A DNA stretch of 64,000 nt from Microvelia longipes (taxonomy: Eukaryota > Arthropoda > Insecta > Hemiptera > Veliidae): the NCBI GenBank assembly GCA_018340805.1, contig JACMZG010001908.1, positions 13,840,687-13,904,686 on the forward strand, written 5' to 3'. This document shows positions 33,973 through 45,063 of the stretch, one piece after another. Positions within the stretch are counted from its first letter, which is position 1. Each line of letters opens with the position of its first letter. The notes under the pieces are model-generated. The model was not told the origin of the DNA and searched no databases. It saw only the letters and a list, made by a program, of their open reading frames with translations. The position numbers and the translations under genes were made by a program.

Positions 33973-34149
33973 GTTTAAAATACATATTGTAACACAATGC
34001 GCGGAAAGCCCAAAACAATTGATTTATCATAACCTCACTCTTAAAGGAGATTTCAATGATGTTTCTCAGACTTGGGAGTGCTCAAATAATGTTTTACGCC
34101 TCTCAATGTACTGAGATAGGCTATGTCCCCTCTTGCTATATATCTCTAG

Positions 34150-34490
34150 GTTTAACCCTAAAATAAGATTGTCATTTGTCTTATCTCTATGAAGAAATTG
34201 AAATCACTCATAGTCCCCTTTTTAGTCTCTCTTCCATGAATCTTGGTTGGAGTGAAACGAGGGAGTTACAGACCACTTTGTTCCCTGCTCTTTTATATTG
34301 AAGTGAATTTTTTTTCTGTCAATATTTTCATTGTTGTCTAGTGTAGGGGAGGGGAGAGACAAGCCTTTATATTGACACTTGTATGAAATGCTCGATCTGT
34401 ACTTCAAACTATACACGCTTTTATCTGTCCTTATATATCTTTCACATCTTGTTACTTTTTTTTCAAAAGCAGCCTATGGTTTTATCAGAA
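34150..34490. other. Unassigned intergenic sequence
   Basis: No gene supported. Confidence 0.35.
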
Positions 34491-34496
34491 AATGTT

Positions 34497-34740
34497 TATG
34501 CGAGTTAAAAAGAGACATGTTTTTGCGAGTTAAAGAGAGACATGTTTTTGCGAGTTAAAGAGAGACGTGTTTTTGCTAGTTAAAGAGAGACGTGTTTTTG
34601 CTAGTGAAAGAGAGACATGTTTTTGCGAGTTAAAGAGAGACGTGTTTTTGCGAGTTAAAGAGAGACGTGTTTTTACGAGTTAAAAAGAGAGACATGTTTT
34701 TACGAGTTAAAAAGAGAGACATGTGTTTAAAAGTAGACAT
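34497..34740. repeat. 25-bp minisatellite
   Basis: About nine copies of AGAGAGACGTGTTTTTGCGA followed by GTTAA (25 bases), with ATG/GTG and GCG/ACG/GCT variants. The last two copies are two bases longer. Confidence 0.9.
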
Positions 34741-35493
34741 GTAATAGCGCGTAATAAAGCAGTCGAAGTTCTTAACAGTAGAAAACTATTAGGAAAACTC
34801 TTCTGTGGGCCCTTCAAATATATATTTTGACGCCTAATTTTAAAATAGACAAATCTAAGTCAAGCATTCTTCAAAAGCTACTTTAAATTTTGAACTAAGC
34901 TTTACTAACTAACTTTTTAAATATGTTCCAAGCTGTCTTTTATTTTATGATTGAATCCCACATTTTAAAGTTACACTTATTAAAAACTTATTAAAACAAG
35001 GTAAACATATTCTTTTGTTAGTAATATTTCTTAATTAACGAATTACGACTTGTGTTAAAAAAATACTAGTAAAGCTTCGCAAGTAAGGAAATTTGAAAGT
35101 TAACAATTTTCGGTACATAAAAGGGTCTATCTAGTTGGAGTGGTAGCCATTTCCTTCCTTATCTTATCACTGGTGTTTATATTCTTCTTTTGGAAGTAGA
35201 CAAAATTTCACCGCCTGCACGTTGCCTCAGTAGTGCTGCCCCCGGAGGCGAAATGTCTGCTTTGCCTCTTTACAGTCAAAATACTTATTAAAACCTCACA
35301 GGTTTTTCTTAATGAGAAATGTCGAGTTGCCCTCAAAGAGCTCCTGTCTAGTTATGAATTTCCTCTATTTTGTACGAGAAAACCTTTTAACCTACTTTCT
35401 AACCAAAGAAAATGCCTTTTCCTCCTACTAATTTTCTCTGTCTTTCTCTCTCCCTCTTTCTCTATTGGAAACATGGAAACACTTTTAAATTAA
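34741..35493. other. Unassigned intergenic sequence
   Basis: The plus-strand frame 35233-35493 (86 residues) has no recognisable domain and is partly pyrimidine-rich (CTCTGTCTTTCTCTCTCCCT). I do not call it a gene. Confidence 0.35.
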
Positions 35494-35636
35494 AAAAAAC
35501 TTGAGTACGGGGTACATTGGAACTTTTCCACTTCTTATCGGATTTGCTGTGCTCAGACTGGAAAGATCACAATTTATTCCTGGGACCACCCATTCACCAA
35601 CTGACTACGCTCAATGCCGTTTAAGAATAGTTGTCT
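35494..35636 (-). repeat. 5S-associated dispersed repeat, right-end fragment
   Basis: GAGTACGGGGTACATTGGAA, a degraded ATCGGATTTGCTGTGCTCAG, and on the minus strand the 5S-like block GGCATTGAGCGTAGTCAGTT ... TGGGTGGTCCCAGGAAT (35574-35632). It ends where a Penelope-type palindrome begins. Confidence 0.65.
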
Positions 35637-35762
35637 AAACGAAGAATCAGCTACTGTCGATACTTGCTGTTGGATATGAATATCCCTGGACCGGTTTCGG
35701 CATAAGGCCATCATGAGCAGGCGGGGCAACACTCGTTTGCGACAGTAGCTAATTCTTCGTTT
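35637..35762. mobile_element. Penelope-type palindrome with hammerhead-like core
   Basis: Arms AAACGAAGAATCAGCTACTG (from 35637) and its near-complement ending 35762 enclose, on the minus strand, CTCATGATGGCC...GCCGAAACCGGTCC. GCCGAAACCGGTC is the classic Penelope-type hammerhead 3' core with a minimal helix III. The CTGATGA box has one mismatch (CTCATGA). Related decayed copies lie at about 52143-52255 and 53922-54025. Confidence 0.6.
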
Positions 35763-36595
35763 GCTTCTTCAACTTTTTTTAATAGTTATTTAGTCTTAGG
35801 AAGCATTGGAAAGGTTACGCTACTCTCGTATAACCCATATATTTTGCTCTTCTGCTATCATTTAAAGTGACGTTTTTTCGCCGTTATGCCTTTTTTTGTT
35901 ATTTCTTTTGATATAAAAAGATCTTACGGAACCTTCCAAACTCATTTTAAATTCTAAAGTATTAACAAAAACTGGCCTCAGTTGCCTACTCCATCAATTT
36001 TTGTGAGCAGAATATAATATGCTCGTCATAAGTTTTGTAATTCTCTTTCAAACTAACAGTATGCAGTTCATGTTAAAGCATAAATATTTTATTTTCCATC
36101 CTTTCTAGTAAATCCTCTCTGAATTTTATGTACTTAGGGACATTGAGAGCTATTGTCGAGTAATTTTTTGGGCGACGTTTTTTTCATTGAAATGTCTGGG
36201 TTTGACAATACCCTCTGCTAACGCTGAAAAGGAGTTGTATTTTTTGTCAAGTATTGTTTTAACTGCCGGCTGTTTGGAACAGATAAAGCCTTGTCGGTCT
36301 TCCATTCAACTCTTTTATTCAACAAGCTGACCTGTTTTTTTTATTATGTAGAACGAAAATTGAAGTATGAGAACAATTGTTCACTATTGTGGTATTGACG
36401 TTTGGAAAATCGTAGGTTTTTTTTAAGTAGTGCACAGATATAGAAAGTTTAATGACAAATTTTGGTGTCAAGTTAAACCCTGTGTTAGGCGCTATTTCTA
36501 ACTACTATCGTTTTTCATTAGTGGAAGAAGATAAGAGGCCTTCGGCCCTTTTCGGCATCAGCGCTGGGAGCCGCTTCGCGGCCACATAGTTATTG
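35763..36595. other. Unassigned intergenic sequence
   Basis: No gene. 36535-36590 is a GC-rich patch with the palindrome-like GAGGCCTTCGGCCCTTTTCG and GAGCCGCTTCGCGGCC. Confidence 0.35.
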
Positions 36596-36599
36596 TCCT

Positions 36600-36990
36600 A
36601 TGTCATTTCGTCATATCACTAGTTTATATAAGTGGCACGCTGTCACGATAAAGCAAATTTCCAAATGTATTAGCCAAAAAAACCGTGATTTGTTTACATT
36701 ATGTTATATATGTCAATCAATAGCATCGGAAGTAAAACTAATAATAAAATTTAACTTCATTTTTGTGTTAACCATACATAGTAGTACATGTGTAAGCTCG
36801 ATCTACACACGTTTTCAAGATTTGTGATTTTGGTTGAAATATTTGTGGGGTCATTATTGTGGATTAATGACGTCACACATATTTCATAAACAGTCGTGTT
36901 TGGGACATTAATAAGGCTGATTTTTGTGCCAAGTTTTATTTCGTTCCAAATAAGCGTTTGATAGTCATTGAGTCTCATAGAAACCGTCTA
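36600..36990. repeat. Diverged dispersed-repeat fragment
   Basis: GTGGATTAATGACGTCACAC and GGCTGATTTTTGTGCCAAGT are laid out as in the GTTAATAACGTCATAAAAAC...GACTGATTATT part of the 5S-associated family (24385-24460). No 5S-like block. Assigned with low confidence. Confidence 0.35.
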
Positions 36991-38170
36991 GGAACAAAAA
37001 TCTAGTACTATAACATATTGTATAATTACTCCAACTCTGTCTGGCCGCAAGGGTGGGTTTATCTTAGAACTTAGTCTCAGATTTTGAGTTCAGAATACCA
37101 TATGGTTTCACTGCTTCCAAATAACAAATAGAGCGTCAGGTTCTCTTCAGATTACTGTAGCAAAAAACCAAACCTATGGTGTCTTCATTGAAGTCCAAAT
37201 AGACTTAAAAATTAATATGACGTAAGGTTACTTACAAACTAAGTACTCATTAAAAATAACTTGTTTCATTTAAAGTTTATGAAATCGGAACTGTATTTTT
37301 AAGTTCTATAAAATATTTTCCACGACAAAATATTAATTCTGAGTAATAAAATTCATATCGTTAAGAGAAGGTAATAACCTGGTTAAGAAACATAACCACA
37401 GTTAAGAAGGTTAAATATATTTTCTATTTTACTACCATGAAATGCAACATAGAGTGTAAAATCCATATCTTAGGTTAAATAGTGCTATGTAATATTTAAA
37501 AATTAACTTAAATCATAAAACTAGAATATGTTAAAAAGGTTGGTTGAGAAGTGAGGTAGAGCGGCTGACTAAAATACACTGTATTCATTTCAATCAAATT
37601 TGGAACAGAGTACCATGCCTAAACTTGCTATCTTAGCAAAGACTAGAACCCTGTAAAATAAATCAAGAATGGAACCATTAGAAAACATGAAAAACGAGCT
37701 ACGGCAACATGGTGAATGAAATAGACTTGTAAATATAAAATTTTGAATCTTACCTTCATTTACAGGGTGACTATATAACTTTCATAGACTATCCTAAACA
37801 ACATGATTTAATTATGCTAAATGTCTGACGCCAAAAACAAACCAAAACTAAATCAAATTAATAAAGTTAAAGAGACAAGCCTGGACAAGCCCTCGGCAAA
37901 GCCGAGATCACAAGTGGACAACCTAAATATCCTAACCTCAGTTGCGAATAAAAAAACAACGCCTTCTCAATATTATATTGCAAAATTAAATAAATAAAAT
38001 TAAGAAACCATTTAGCCAAAAGAAAATATACACCAATGGAAATAAAAAAATAAACCAGACTCGAAATAAAACTATCCAAAATTAAAATAAAATAAATTTT
38101 CAAAGAATTTCCCTTAAAATCCCGCGGATTTTAAAATTTAAAATTTCCGTTACAGGACGTATACGATATT
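36991..38170. other. Unassigned intergenic sequence
   Basis: No gene or repeat recognised. Confidence 0.4.
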
Positions 38171-38171
38171 T

Positions 38172-38183
38172 CTATATATATAT

Positions 38184-38270
<87 letters not shown>

Positions 38271-38271
38271 C
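38172..38271. repeat. (TA)n microsatellite
   Basis: About 100 bases of interrupted TA repeats. Confidence 0.95.
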
Positions 38272-38759
38272 AAAAATTCACCAACGATCCATGACCTTAA
38301 CTTCATAAGCTTATTTTTATTCAAAAATTCGCTAAAACGATACTGAAATTTCACCCGATATATTTGGTTTTTATGACTCATTTCTACAGATTACGAAAGA
38401 TGTCTTAGAAGTTATGTTACGTTATATATTGAAAGTAAACTTCTCAATACACTTAATTTGTAGCGCTGACACAATATCACTTTTCGTGAGGCTATCTTGA
38501 AAATCCACACAGATGTTTATCTTCTCCGTTTATTACTTTTGAAAGTTTTGTAACTTTACTACCGTAGTAATGAGAATTAACGGAAGGAAGTAAAGCTTAA
38601 ATGCTTTAAATGTTTATATGTAAGTTAATTAGTAGTTAATAATGTAATTAAATAATATTACATCACTTTTCTTTATTTCTTATCTAGTAAACTTGCAGTT
38701 AGACTTTGAAACAGGAGCCTAGAGATCTCCCGCAATTCGTGCAACAAAAATGTTAGATA

Positions 38760-39347
38760 AATAGAGGTATTATTACTAGAGAGGCCCTATAGGGCCTAAA
38801 TTTAAACACCGAAAAAGTAACCTGACCACCTTCGCTTATATATATAATCAAATAATCAGAACAAAATTATTGTAACTATTATAAAAGAAACATTAAAAAT
38901 ACAAATTAAATCACAAAAAATGTGCGGAAAGCCGATTTTTCATAGAGATATATACTAGAGGGGGCATAGCCTATCTCATTACTTTGAGAGGCCTGAAACA
39001 TCTTTTTGGGGCTTTCAGGGTCTCTGTGTAACCATATTGAAACCTCCTCCAAGAGTGAGTTTAGGTTATAACAAACCAATTGTTTTCGGCTTCCCGCACA
39101 TTCCTTGTATTTTGATTTGTATTTTTAACGCTCTACTGTATGAGTTACTGAAAGTTTGTACTGATTATTTGATTGTATTTATTACCAAGGTGGTCAGGTT
39201 ACTTTTTCGATGTTTCAAAATTTAACTTTTAGGGCCTCTCTAGTAATATATCTCTATGCGAATTTCCTTGAAAGAGGTTTCAATGAGGTTACACAGAGCC
39301 CCTGAGAGCCCAAAAAAGATGTTTCAGGCCTCTAGTATATCTCTATG
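38760..39347. mobile_element. MITE copy (CATAGAG family) interrupted by a second MITE
   Basis: 38760-38940 (ATTATTACTAGAGAGGCCCT, GTAACCTGACCACC, AAATGTGCGGAAAGCCGA) and 39259-39347 (GGTTTCAATGAGGTTACACA to TAGTATATCTCTATG) are the two halves of one plus-oriented copy. The interrupting copy at 38941-39258 is complete and reversed. Confidence 0.8.
38941..39258 (-). mobile_element. Complete 318-bp CATAGAG-family MITE nested in another copy
   Basis: Starts CATAGAGATATATACTAGAG and ends CCTCTCTAGTAATATATCTC plus TATG, so its ends are inverted repeats of about 24 bases. It reads on the minus strand relative to the copies at 40068 and 42008. No coding capacity. Flanking bases CGATTTTT/CGAATTTC match at 6 of 8 positions, a possible decayed 8-base target duplication. 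Confidence 0.8.
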
Positions 39348-39430
39348 AATTTTGCAGGTACTACGGAATTAAATCAGCTGATCAAAAAAGTACCATGTTT
39401 TGTTTTCATTTTACGAGGTCGCCCCCGGGG

Positions 39431-40822
39431 TCTCGACATCACGATGTCTTGACACTATTTAATGACGGCTCTTAGTGAAGATATGTTTATCTTACGTAGA
39501 ATCAGTACGAGGGGAGTCTGACCCATTTTTGTCATCGACACTTGTCATGGTTTAATGATGCCTCGACTTGTGATTGTCTCGATACTACATAACATTGTCG
39601 GACTTTTGGCAAGTTCTCATGTAGTCTTGACATCACGATGTCTCGGCAATATAAAACGTTGACACTTTCCCGTAGTCTCAATATTTGTTTGTCTCAAAAC
39701 TTGATAACTTTAACTGAATCATGTGTCGGTGTTACGTCGTGTCGAGACATCGACGTGTCGATACTATGTAGAATCCTACCAGGGTAAAAATATTAGAAAT
39801 AAATATTTCCAATATTTATTGGACGGGTCCCTCCGTTTGTCGATGTTACGTAGTGTCGAGACTATCACATGTCGAAGTATCGTTGAACCATGACTTGTGT
39901 CGTTTGCACAGGACAAAAATTTGTCACGTAACACCCCTGTCCTGATTTTACTTAAGAACGACACCTATAATAGTGTCTAGGCTTTACAGTGTCGGTAACC
40001 CGTAGGGACTGGAAATATTTATAGTATTAGAAATAGTATTTCTTTTTAATATTTTTACCCTGGCTGGCATAGAGATATTATTACTAGAGGGGCCCTATTG
40101 GTTGAATTTTGAAACATCGAAAAAATAACCTGACCACATTCGGTTACCAAAATAATCAGATAAACAGAACAAAATTACAGTAACTCATATAATAGAACGT
40201 TTAAAATACAAATCAAAATACAAACAATGTGCGGGAAGACGAAAACATTTGATTTATTATAAACTTAACTCACTCTTGGAGGAGGTTTCAATGAGGTTAC
40301 ACAGAGCCCCTGAGAGCCCCAAAGAGATGTTTCAGGCCTCTTAATGTATTGATATAGGCTATGCCCTCTCTAGTATATATCTCTATGCTGGCAGGATTTT
40401 ACGTTGTATGTACACGACGTTACATCGACACATGGTTCAGTTATAAGTGTCGAAGTTATCAAGTGTCGATAAAGCTTATAATCCTGCTACGGAAAGTGTC
40501 TTCGTTATATAATTATTATCAATATTTTGATAAATATCATAAGGAAAAGGTAAATAAATTCATAATTAATATTCATATGTTTATTAAATAACCCAAAGAA
40601 ATTTAAAGTAGTAATAATTATTAAAAAAACCTGACTTTCGACACAGGATTCAACACCGTTAAGTGTCTACACAACACATTGTCGGTATTCGACCTACAAA
40701 TTATCGTTGTTCAACACAGGGTCGAACCCCCGTTTACACGAAGTAAAATCGGTGTCGAGAACACCGGTGTTCAACACCTCGTGTAGACGAAGTAATAGTG
40801 TCGAGACATCGTGATGTCGAGA
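39431..40822. mobile_element. 1.4-kb foldback element with a MITE in its right arm
   Basis: The outer 28 bases (39432-39459, CTCGACATCACGATGTC...) and 40794-40821 are inverted repeats with one mismatch. Further in, 39710-39838 (CATGTGTCGGTGTTACGTCG, AATCCTACCAGGGTAAAAAT) mirrors 40004-40066 plus 40388-40450. The MITE at 40068-40387 splits the right arm, and removing it restores the symmetry. The arms are dense in TGTCGA/TCGACA words. The loop is ~39840-40003. No protein-coding frame. Confidence 0.75.
40068..40387 (+). mobile_element. Complete 320-bp CATAGAG-family MITE
   Basis: Ends CATAGAGATATTATTACTAG and TATATATCTCTATG. Inside are GAAACATCG, ATAACCTGACCAC, CACTCTTGGAGGAGGTTTCA and GCCCCTGAGAGCCCC. 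Flanks CTGGCTGG and CTGGCAGG agree at 7 of 8 positions, which suggests an 8-base target duplication. Inserted in the foldback element. Confidence 0.85.
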
Positions 40823-42000
40823 CAACGTGGGGAGCCGCATTTTACGTGCAATATTACTTTAATTTATTTAAACAATATTTAAAAAAAATAATTATAGAAT
40901 AAGATTAGTTTATGCATAAGAAAAATCGACGGATTTATTGTCACGCACACTAATATCTAGATATAACAACTGTAAATAAAAGAATAAAAAATGGCAACCC
41001 TGATTTCAACTGTTTTTGTTTTGTTTTATTTCAACTAAATGACTCGTGCATTTTAAACATCCTTTAAATTTATAGTATTTTTAATATAGTAATTAATTTT
41101 TTATTTTTTTTTTTAACTTTTAATATTTATAAATTAACTTTTGTTGAGGTTTACTCGTACGTTAATATTATGAATATTATTAAAATGTCAGATAAATAAA
41201 ATCTATTGTGTATTTGTTTCTGGCGTTAGTAGATAAAATTTTGTATTTCACTTTGCAGCAAAGGAAACTTCTTTAACTCGTTTTAAGTTCACCAGCTTTG
41301 GATTGACCTCTGAAGGTAATTAAAATTTGCTTGACTCGGGCTTTGCCTCGTCGGACAAAGTGTAACGTAAAAGTAAAAGTAACGTCTCGGTTTGCTCAAA
41401 TTTTCGTCGCAATAAAGAATTGCAGAAATTTTCTGGGCGTTCAATTGGCCGTTTTTGATGTTTCTACATTTTTCAAAGACTATCCTGCCATTTTAAAGAA
41501 TAATCCAAAATCGTGCTAGTAACTCACCTTAGGCCTTTAAAATAAACTTTATTCAAGTTAGTTACTGGAACGGCAGTTAGTTACTGAAAAGTTAGTTACT
41601 TAGTAGTAAGTTAAGTTAGTTAGTTAATAGTCATTTGAATTACTTTTCGCAAGTGAGAATTTTGTTTCGATACAGATGTTTCGGTTAGAAATAGTTTCCA
41701 GATCGAGTTGGGTACACTACTTTAATACAATGTGTGAACCGTATTGGCGATCTAGGTGTCAGGTTATACTTTTTGAAGAACCTTTTTTCCTTAAAAACAG
41801 GAAGTGATATTATTAAATTTCAAGTATTATTTTTTTTCTTCAACTTTATGAATAATTACTATTATTTACCTAATATTTAGTGTTTTTGGAATCATTGTAA
41901 CCTATTTTTTTGCCTGCTAGCAAATAATCTGCATGTTATACGTGTTAACTAAATTAACTTAGTGATGGGAAGAATTAAATGTAAAAAGGGATCTCTACCT
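40823..42000. other. Unassigned sequence upstream of the calcium-sensor exons
   Basis: No exon found, although the upstream exons of the calcium-sensor gene could lie here or farther away. 41560-41640 has short GTTAGTTACT direct repeats. Confidence 0.35.
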
Positions 42001-42007
42001 TTCCATG

Positions 42008-42321
42008 CATAGAGATATTATTACTAGAGGGGCACATTGGTTGAATTTTGAAGCATCGAAAAAGTAACCTGACCACTTTATACTATCATTATAATCAAAT
42101 AAACAGTACAGATTACTATAAGTTATATAGTAGAACTTTTAAAATACATATCAAAACACAAACAATGTACGGCAAGCCAATAACAATTGATTTATTATAA
42201 CCTCACTCTAAAAGGAGGTTTCATTGCGGTTATGCAGAACCCCTGAGAGCCCTAAAATGATGTTTTAGGCCTGTGGATGTATTAAGATAGACTATATCCC
42301 TTCTAGTAATATATCTCTATG
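42008..42321 (+). mobile_element. Complete 314-bp CATAGAG-family MITE
   Basis: Ends CATAGAGATATTATTACTAG and AGTAATATATCTCTATG, with internal order as in 40068-40387 but somewhat diverged. It lies 285 bases before a coding exon, so in an intron if the gene extends upstream. Confidence 0.85.
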
Positions 42322-42606
42322 TCTCTAAATTACTTGACTTATAGATGTCGACTGGGCATTTTAAAGTGGGATTTAAGACGATTCGCTTTTGATAAGATGT
42401 GTAAACGTACTTGAACTATTAGTACAATTTTAAATTTTTCGTTTTCCGAGACCTTATCTGTTACTACTTATTTTAGGATTTTATTTTGAAGTTGAAAAAA
42501 TTAAAACCATTTCTCTATCCTTTAAGACATTTTAACGTATAAATTCGACCGCTTCTCGTCAATAATTGTTTGTGAATGTACCCTTAATCCGTTGTTCTGT
42601 TTGCAG

Positions 42607-42735
42607 GAGTTCCTGTTAGCAATAGATGTCACATCGTCGGGTACGCCTGAAGAAAAATTGAAATGGGCATTTAGGATGTACGATGTAGATGGAAACGGTG
42701 TTATTGATATCCAAGAAATGACCAAAATAGTGCAG
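42607..42735 (+). CDS. Neuronal calcium sensor paralogue (CG7646-like), EF-hand 3 exon
   Basis: A 129-base exon (43 codons, phase 0 at both ends) between acceptor TTTGCAG and donor GTAACT. It encodes [20 protein letters not shown] then [35 protein letters not shown] is a canonical Ca2+-binding EF loop (D1, D3, N5, I8, E12), corresponding to EF3 of the neurocalcin/visinin/recoverin family. The leading EFLLAI is the end of the EF2 helix, so at least one upstream exon with EF1-EF2 and the N-terminal myristoylation site must exist. I could not find it in this window. The same sequence differs from the neurocalcin exon at 62651-62839, and the intron position differs, so it is a separate paralogue. 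From memory the closest match is the Drosophila CG7646 product. Confidence 0.9.
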
Positions 42736-45063
42736 GTAACTTAGTTTAATGTTATTTAATAAATTTATCATATATAGACAAAGTGCAACAAAGGTGTTAC
42801 TACCAACCGTGCTCTTCAGACGTTTATGCTGCCCTTGAACCCTTGAAAATTTAGCCCTCTTCCATTTAAAAATTTATTGAAATTACATGAAGGTGTGATA
42901 GTTTTGATGGGGAAAGACGATTACTATGACTTACATTAATTTGCGTGTCCAGTATTCTTTAATGGCCCAACTATGTTTCTTACAAATCATTTGGTTATAA
43001 CACCTTAAATAAATAATTTGTAATTGTATTAAACTATTAGACACACTCCACAGCCTGTCGCTCTAGACCCAAACCCATCATTAAGGGTGTGTTGGCGAGA
43101 GTGATCTGTATTGGTCAGTGTCATGGCCATATGTCTTGTGTTGATGTTTATTAATGCTACTAGAGCAACAAGTCTACAACTCCAGGTTTTATTCTATCTC
43201 ATTTTTATCATTGTAAGAAAACAGAGACCTACTTCTGAACTTATACAAAGACAATACAAAGCAAATAAGTGTTCTTCAGACTGTTTGACGATAATTTGCG
43301 TTAACAAAGAATCTTGTAAATAAACTTGTAAATTTATTTAGCTTTTTTTTAATGAAGTTCTGCTAAATTTGATGATTCAGCTGAAAGTAATTAACAAGAA
43401 CATATTGCAACGTTAAAATAAATAAATTTCATTCAAGTTTAGAATATGTAATTTGGGTATTTTTTAGTTTTGGTAGTTTTTTAGTATTTCCTGTAGAACC
43501 TTTGAGAAATGACTACGCAGATCATAAGCATTTTAGATAAATGATTATTTATTTGATAAGGTAGTTCATTAATCAAATTTTCTCAGTAGAATTTTTGAGG
43601 AAGGTTAAGTAACATCGCAGATCGTATGCATTGTGGATCGATATTTATTTACTTAATTAGTAGTTTATTATTCAAATTTTCTCAGTAGAATTTTGAGAAA
43701 GGTTAAGTGACAACACAGGTCGTAACCATTGTGAGTATATCATTCATTAGTTATTAAAATTGTTTATTAATCAAATTTTCTGAGTAAAAACATTTGAGGG
43801 AGGGTTTGCCAGAGCAAAAATAATGTGGATTGAATATTAAATTATTTAAGAAGTGCCGTTTAAGATACTTACAATATGCTTTTATACTTAAAATACGTTT
43901 CATCTACAATCGACAATAGCTTTAAATGACAATTAAATATTTAGATTTAATTACTGTATGATTGCGTCATATGTGAACTGTAGAAATTTACACTCGACGA
44001 CAATAGCGTAACAAAATTGAAATATTAATGTTGTGTTAACTTTTTAATGGGGAAATTATCAAGTAGGAAAGTGAATTTTCTATGCGAGATAATTACGTGG
44101 AAAGTTCAACTCTACCGGGGAAACTGAATAAATAATCAACTCGAGCTGAGTTTCTGTCTGATATAGCATTTTATTTGTCTTAAAGAATAAATATGAGAGT
44201 TTGAATATTATTAATATGTGTTTTTAATTCGTTTTTCTGCCACAGTCTAATATATTTTTAACAAAATGTATTTATTTATTCCTTATTTGTTTACTTTATG
44301 TATTAAGACATTAAAACAAACACTGGCATAGCTGATTTCATTAGATTGATAGGCTTACAACATCTTTTCAGGAACCAAAGTGTCTAGATATTGCTTTGGA
44401 GAAAAAGAAGCAGCGAGTAGGTTTTATAGCTAGCCTTTCAATGAAATAATAATTAGTTATAAAACTTTAACAGTAAGATTTTTATATTATTTGTTATTGA
44501 TGTTATGGTATATCTTGCAGATTTAGGCGTCAAATAGTGGGAGATCTCTGGGCCCTGTTTAGTTTCAGCTTATTATTCGCAGTCTGCACAAATTAATAAA
44601 TTAAATTCTAGCCCTATGCCAAAATGAATTGCTCTAGAGTTAAAATTGATGTCTTGCTGACATCATACATCATGCATTACCTTCTACAGATGAAACTGGC
44701 GTTAATCTGGACTATTTAAAATTGAATAAAATATTTTTGTGTGATTTAGTGTATTTTTCAACATATTTAATCGTTTTATGAGACAATTATTTAACAATAC
44801 TTTCTCAAAAGGCATTTATTTATTAATGTATACATTTTACATAAATACATGTGTATAATTAAAATGTACACGAACATATTTGTGGCTGTCTTGACATCAA
44901 CTCTAACCCTGTATTTTTTAAAATACATTAGTCAGATCGTAACTATAAAACCTGCTAATTTGTTCAAATATTGTATGAGCTCAAGGCTCGTAAGCGAGAC
45001 AATCATCTCCTTTAAAATTAAAATCAGTGAAATAATTAATATATGTTGCATTTATTCATTCAG
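42736..45063 (+). other. Intron of the CG7646-like gene with a ~95-bp tandem repeat
   Basis: A 2328-base intron bounded by GTAACT and CATTCAG. 43490-43810 holds about four copies of a ~95-base unit (TCTCAGTAGAATTTTTGAGG, AGGTTAAGTAAC). The plus frame 43111-43323 is open by chance. Nothing else recognised. Confidence 0.6.
43490..43810. repeat. ~95-bp tandem repeat, about four diverged copies
   Basis: Recurring block CAAATTTTCTCAGTAGAATT then TTGAG-AAGGTTAAGT and GCAGATCGTA, at about 43493, 43585, 43680 and 43772. The outer copies are weak. Confidence 0.65.

Larger units (their letters stand above)
32840..34149 (+). mobile_element. MITE copy (CATAGAG family) split by a Penelope-like insertion
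   Basis: 32840-32930 (ATAATCAAATAAAGAGAACA, CAGTAACTTATATTATAGAA) and 33973-34149 (GCGCGGAAAGCCCAAAACAA through TATATATCTCTAG) together align with the full copies at 40068-40387 and 42008-42321. The left end is eroded. The interruption carries an 11-base target duplication. Confidence 0.75.

Noticed and set aside
35233..35493. 86-residue plus frame with Leu/Ser-rich sequence
   Set aside because: No recognisable domain, no splice or promoter signs, pyrimidine-biased composition.
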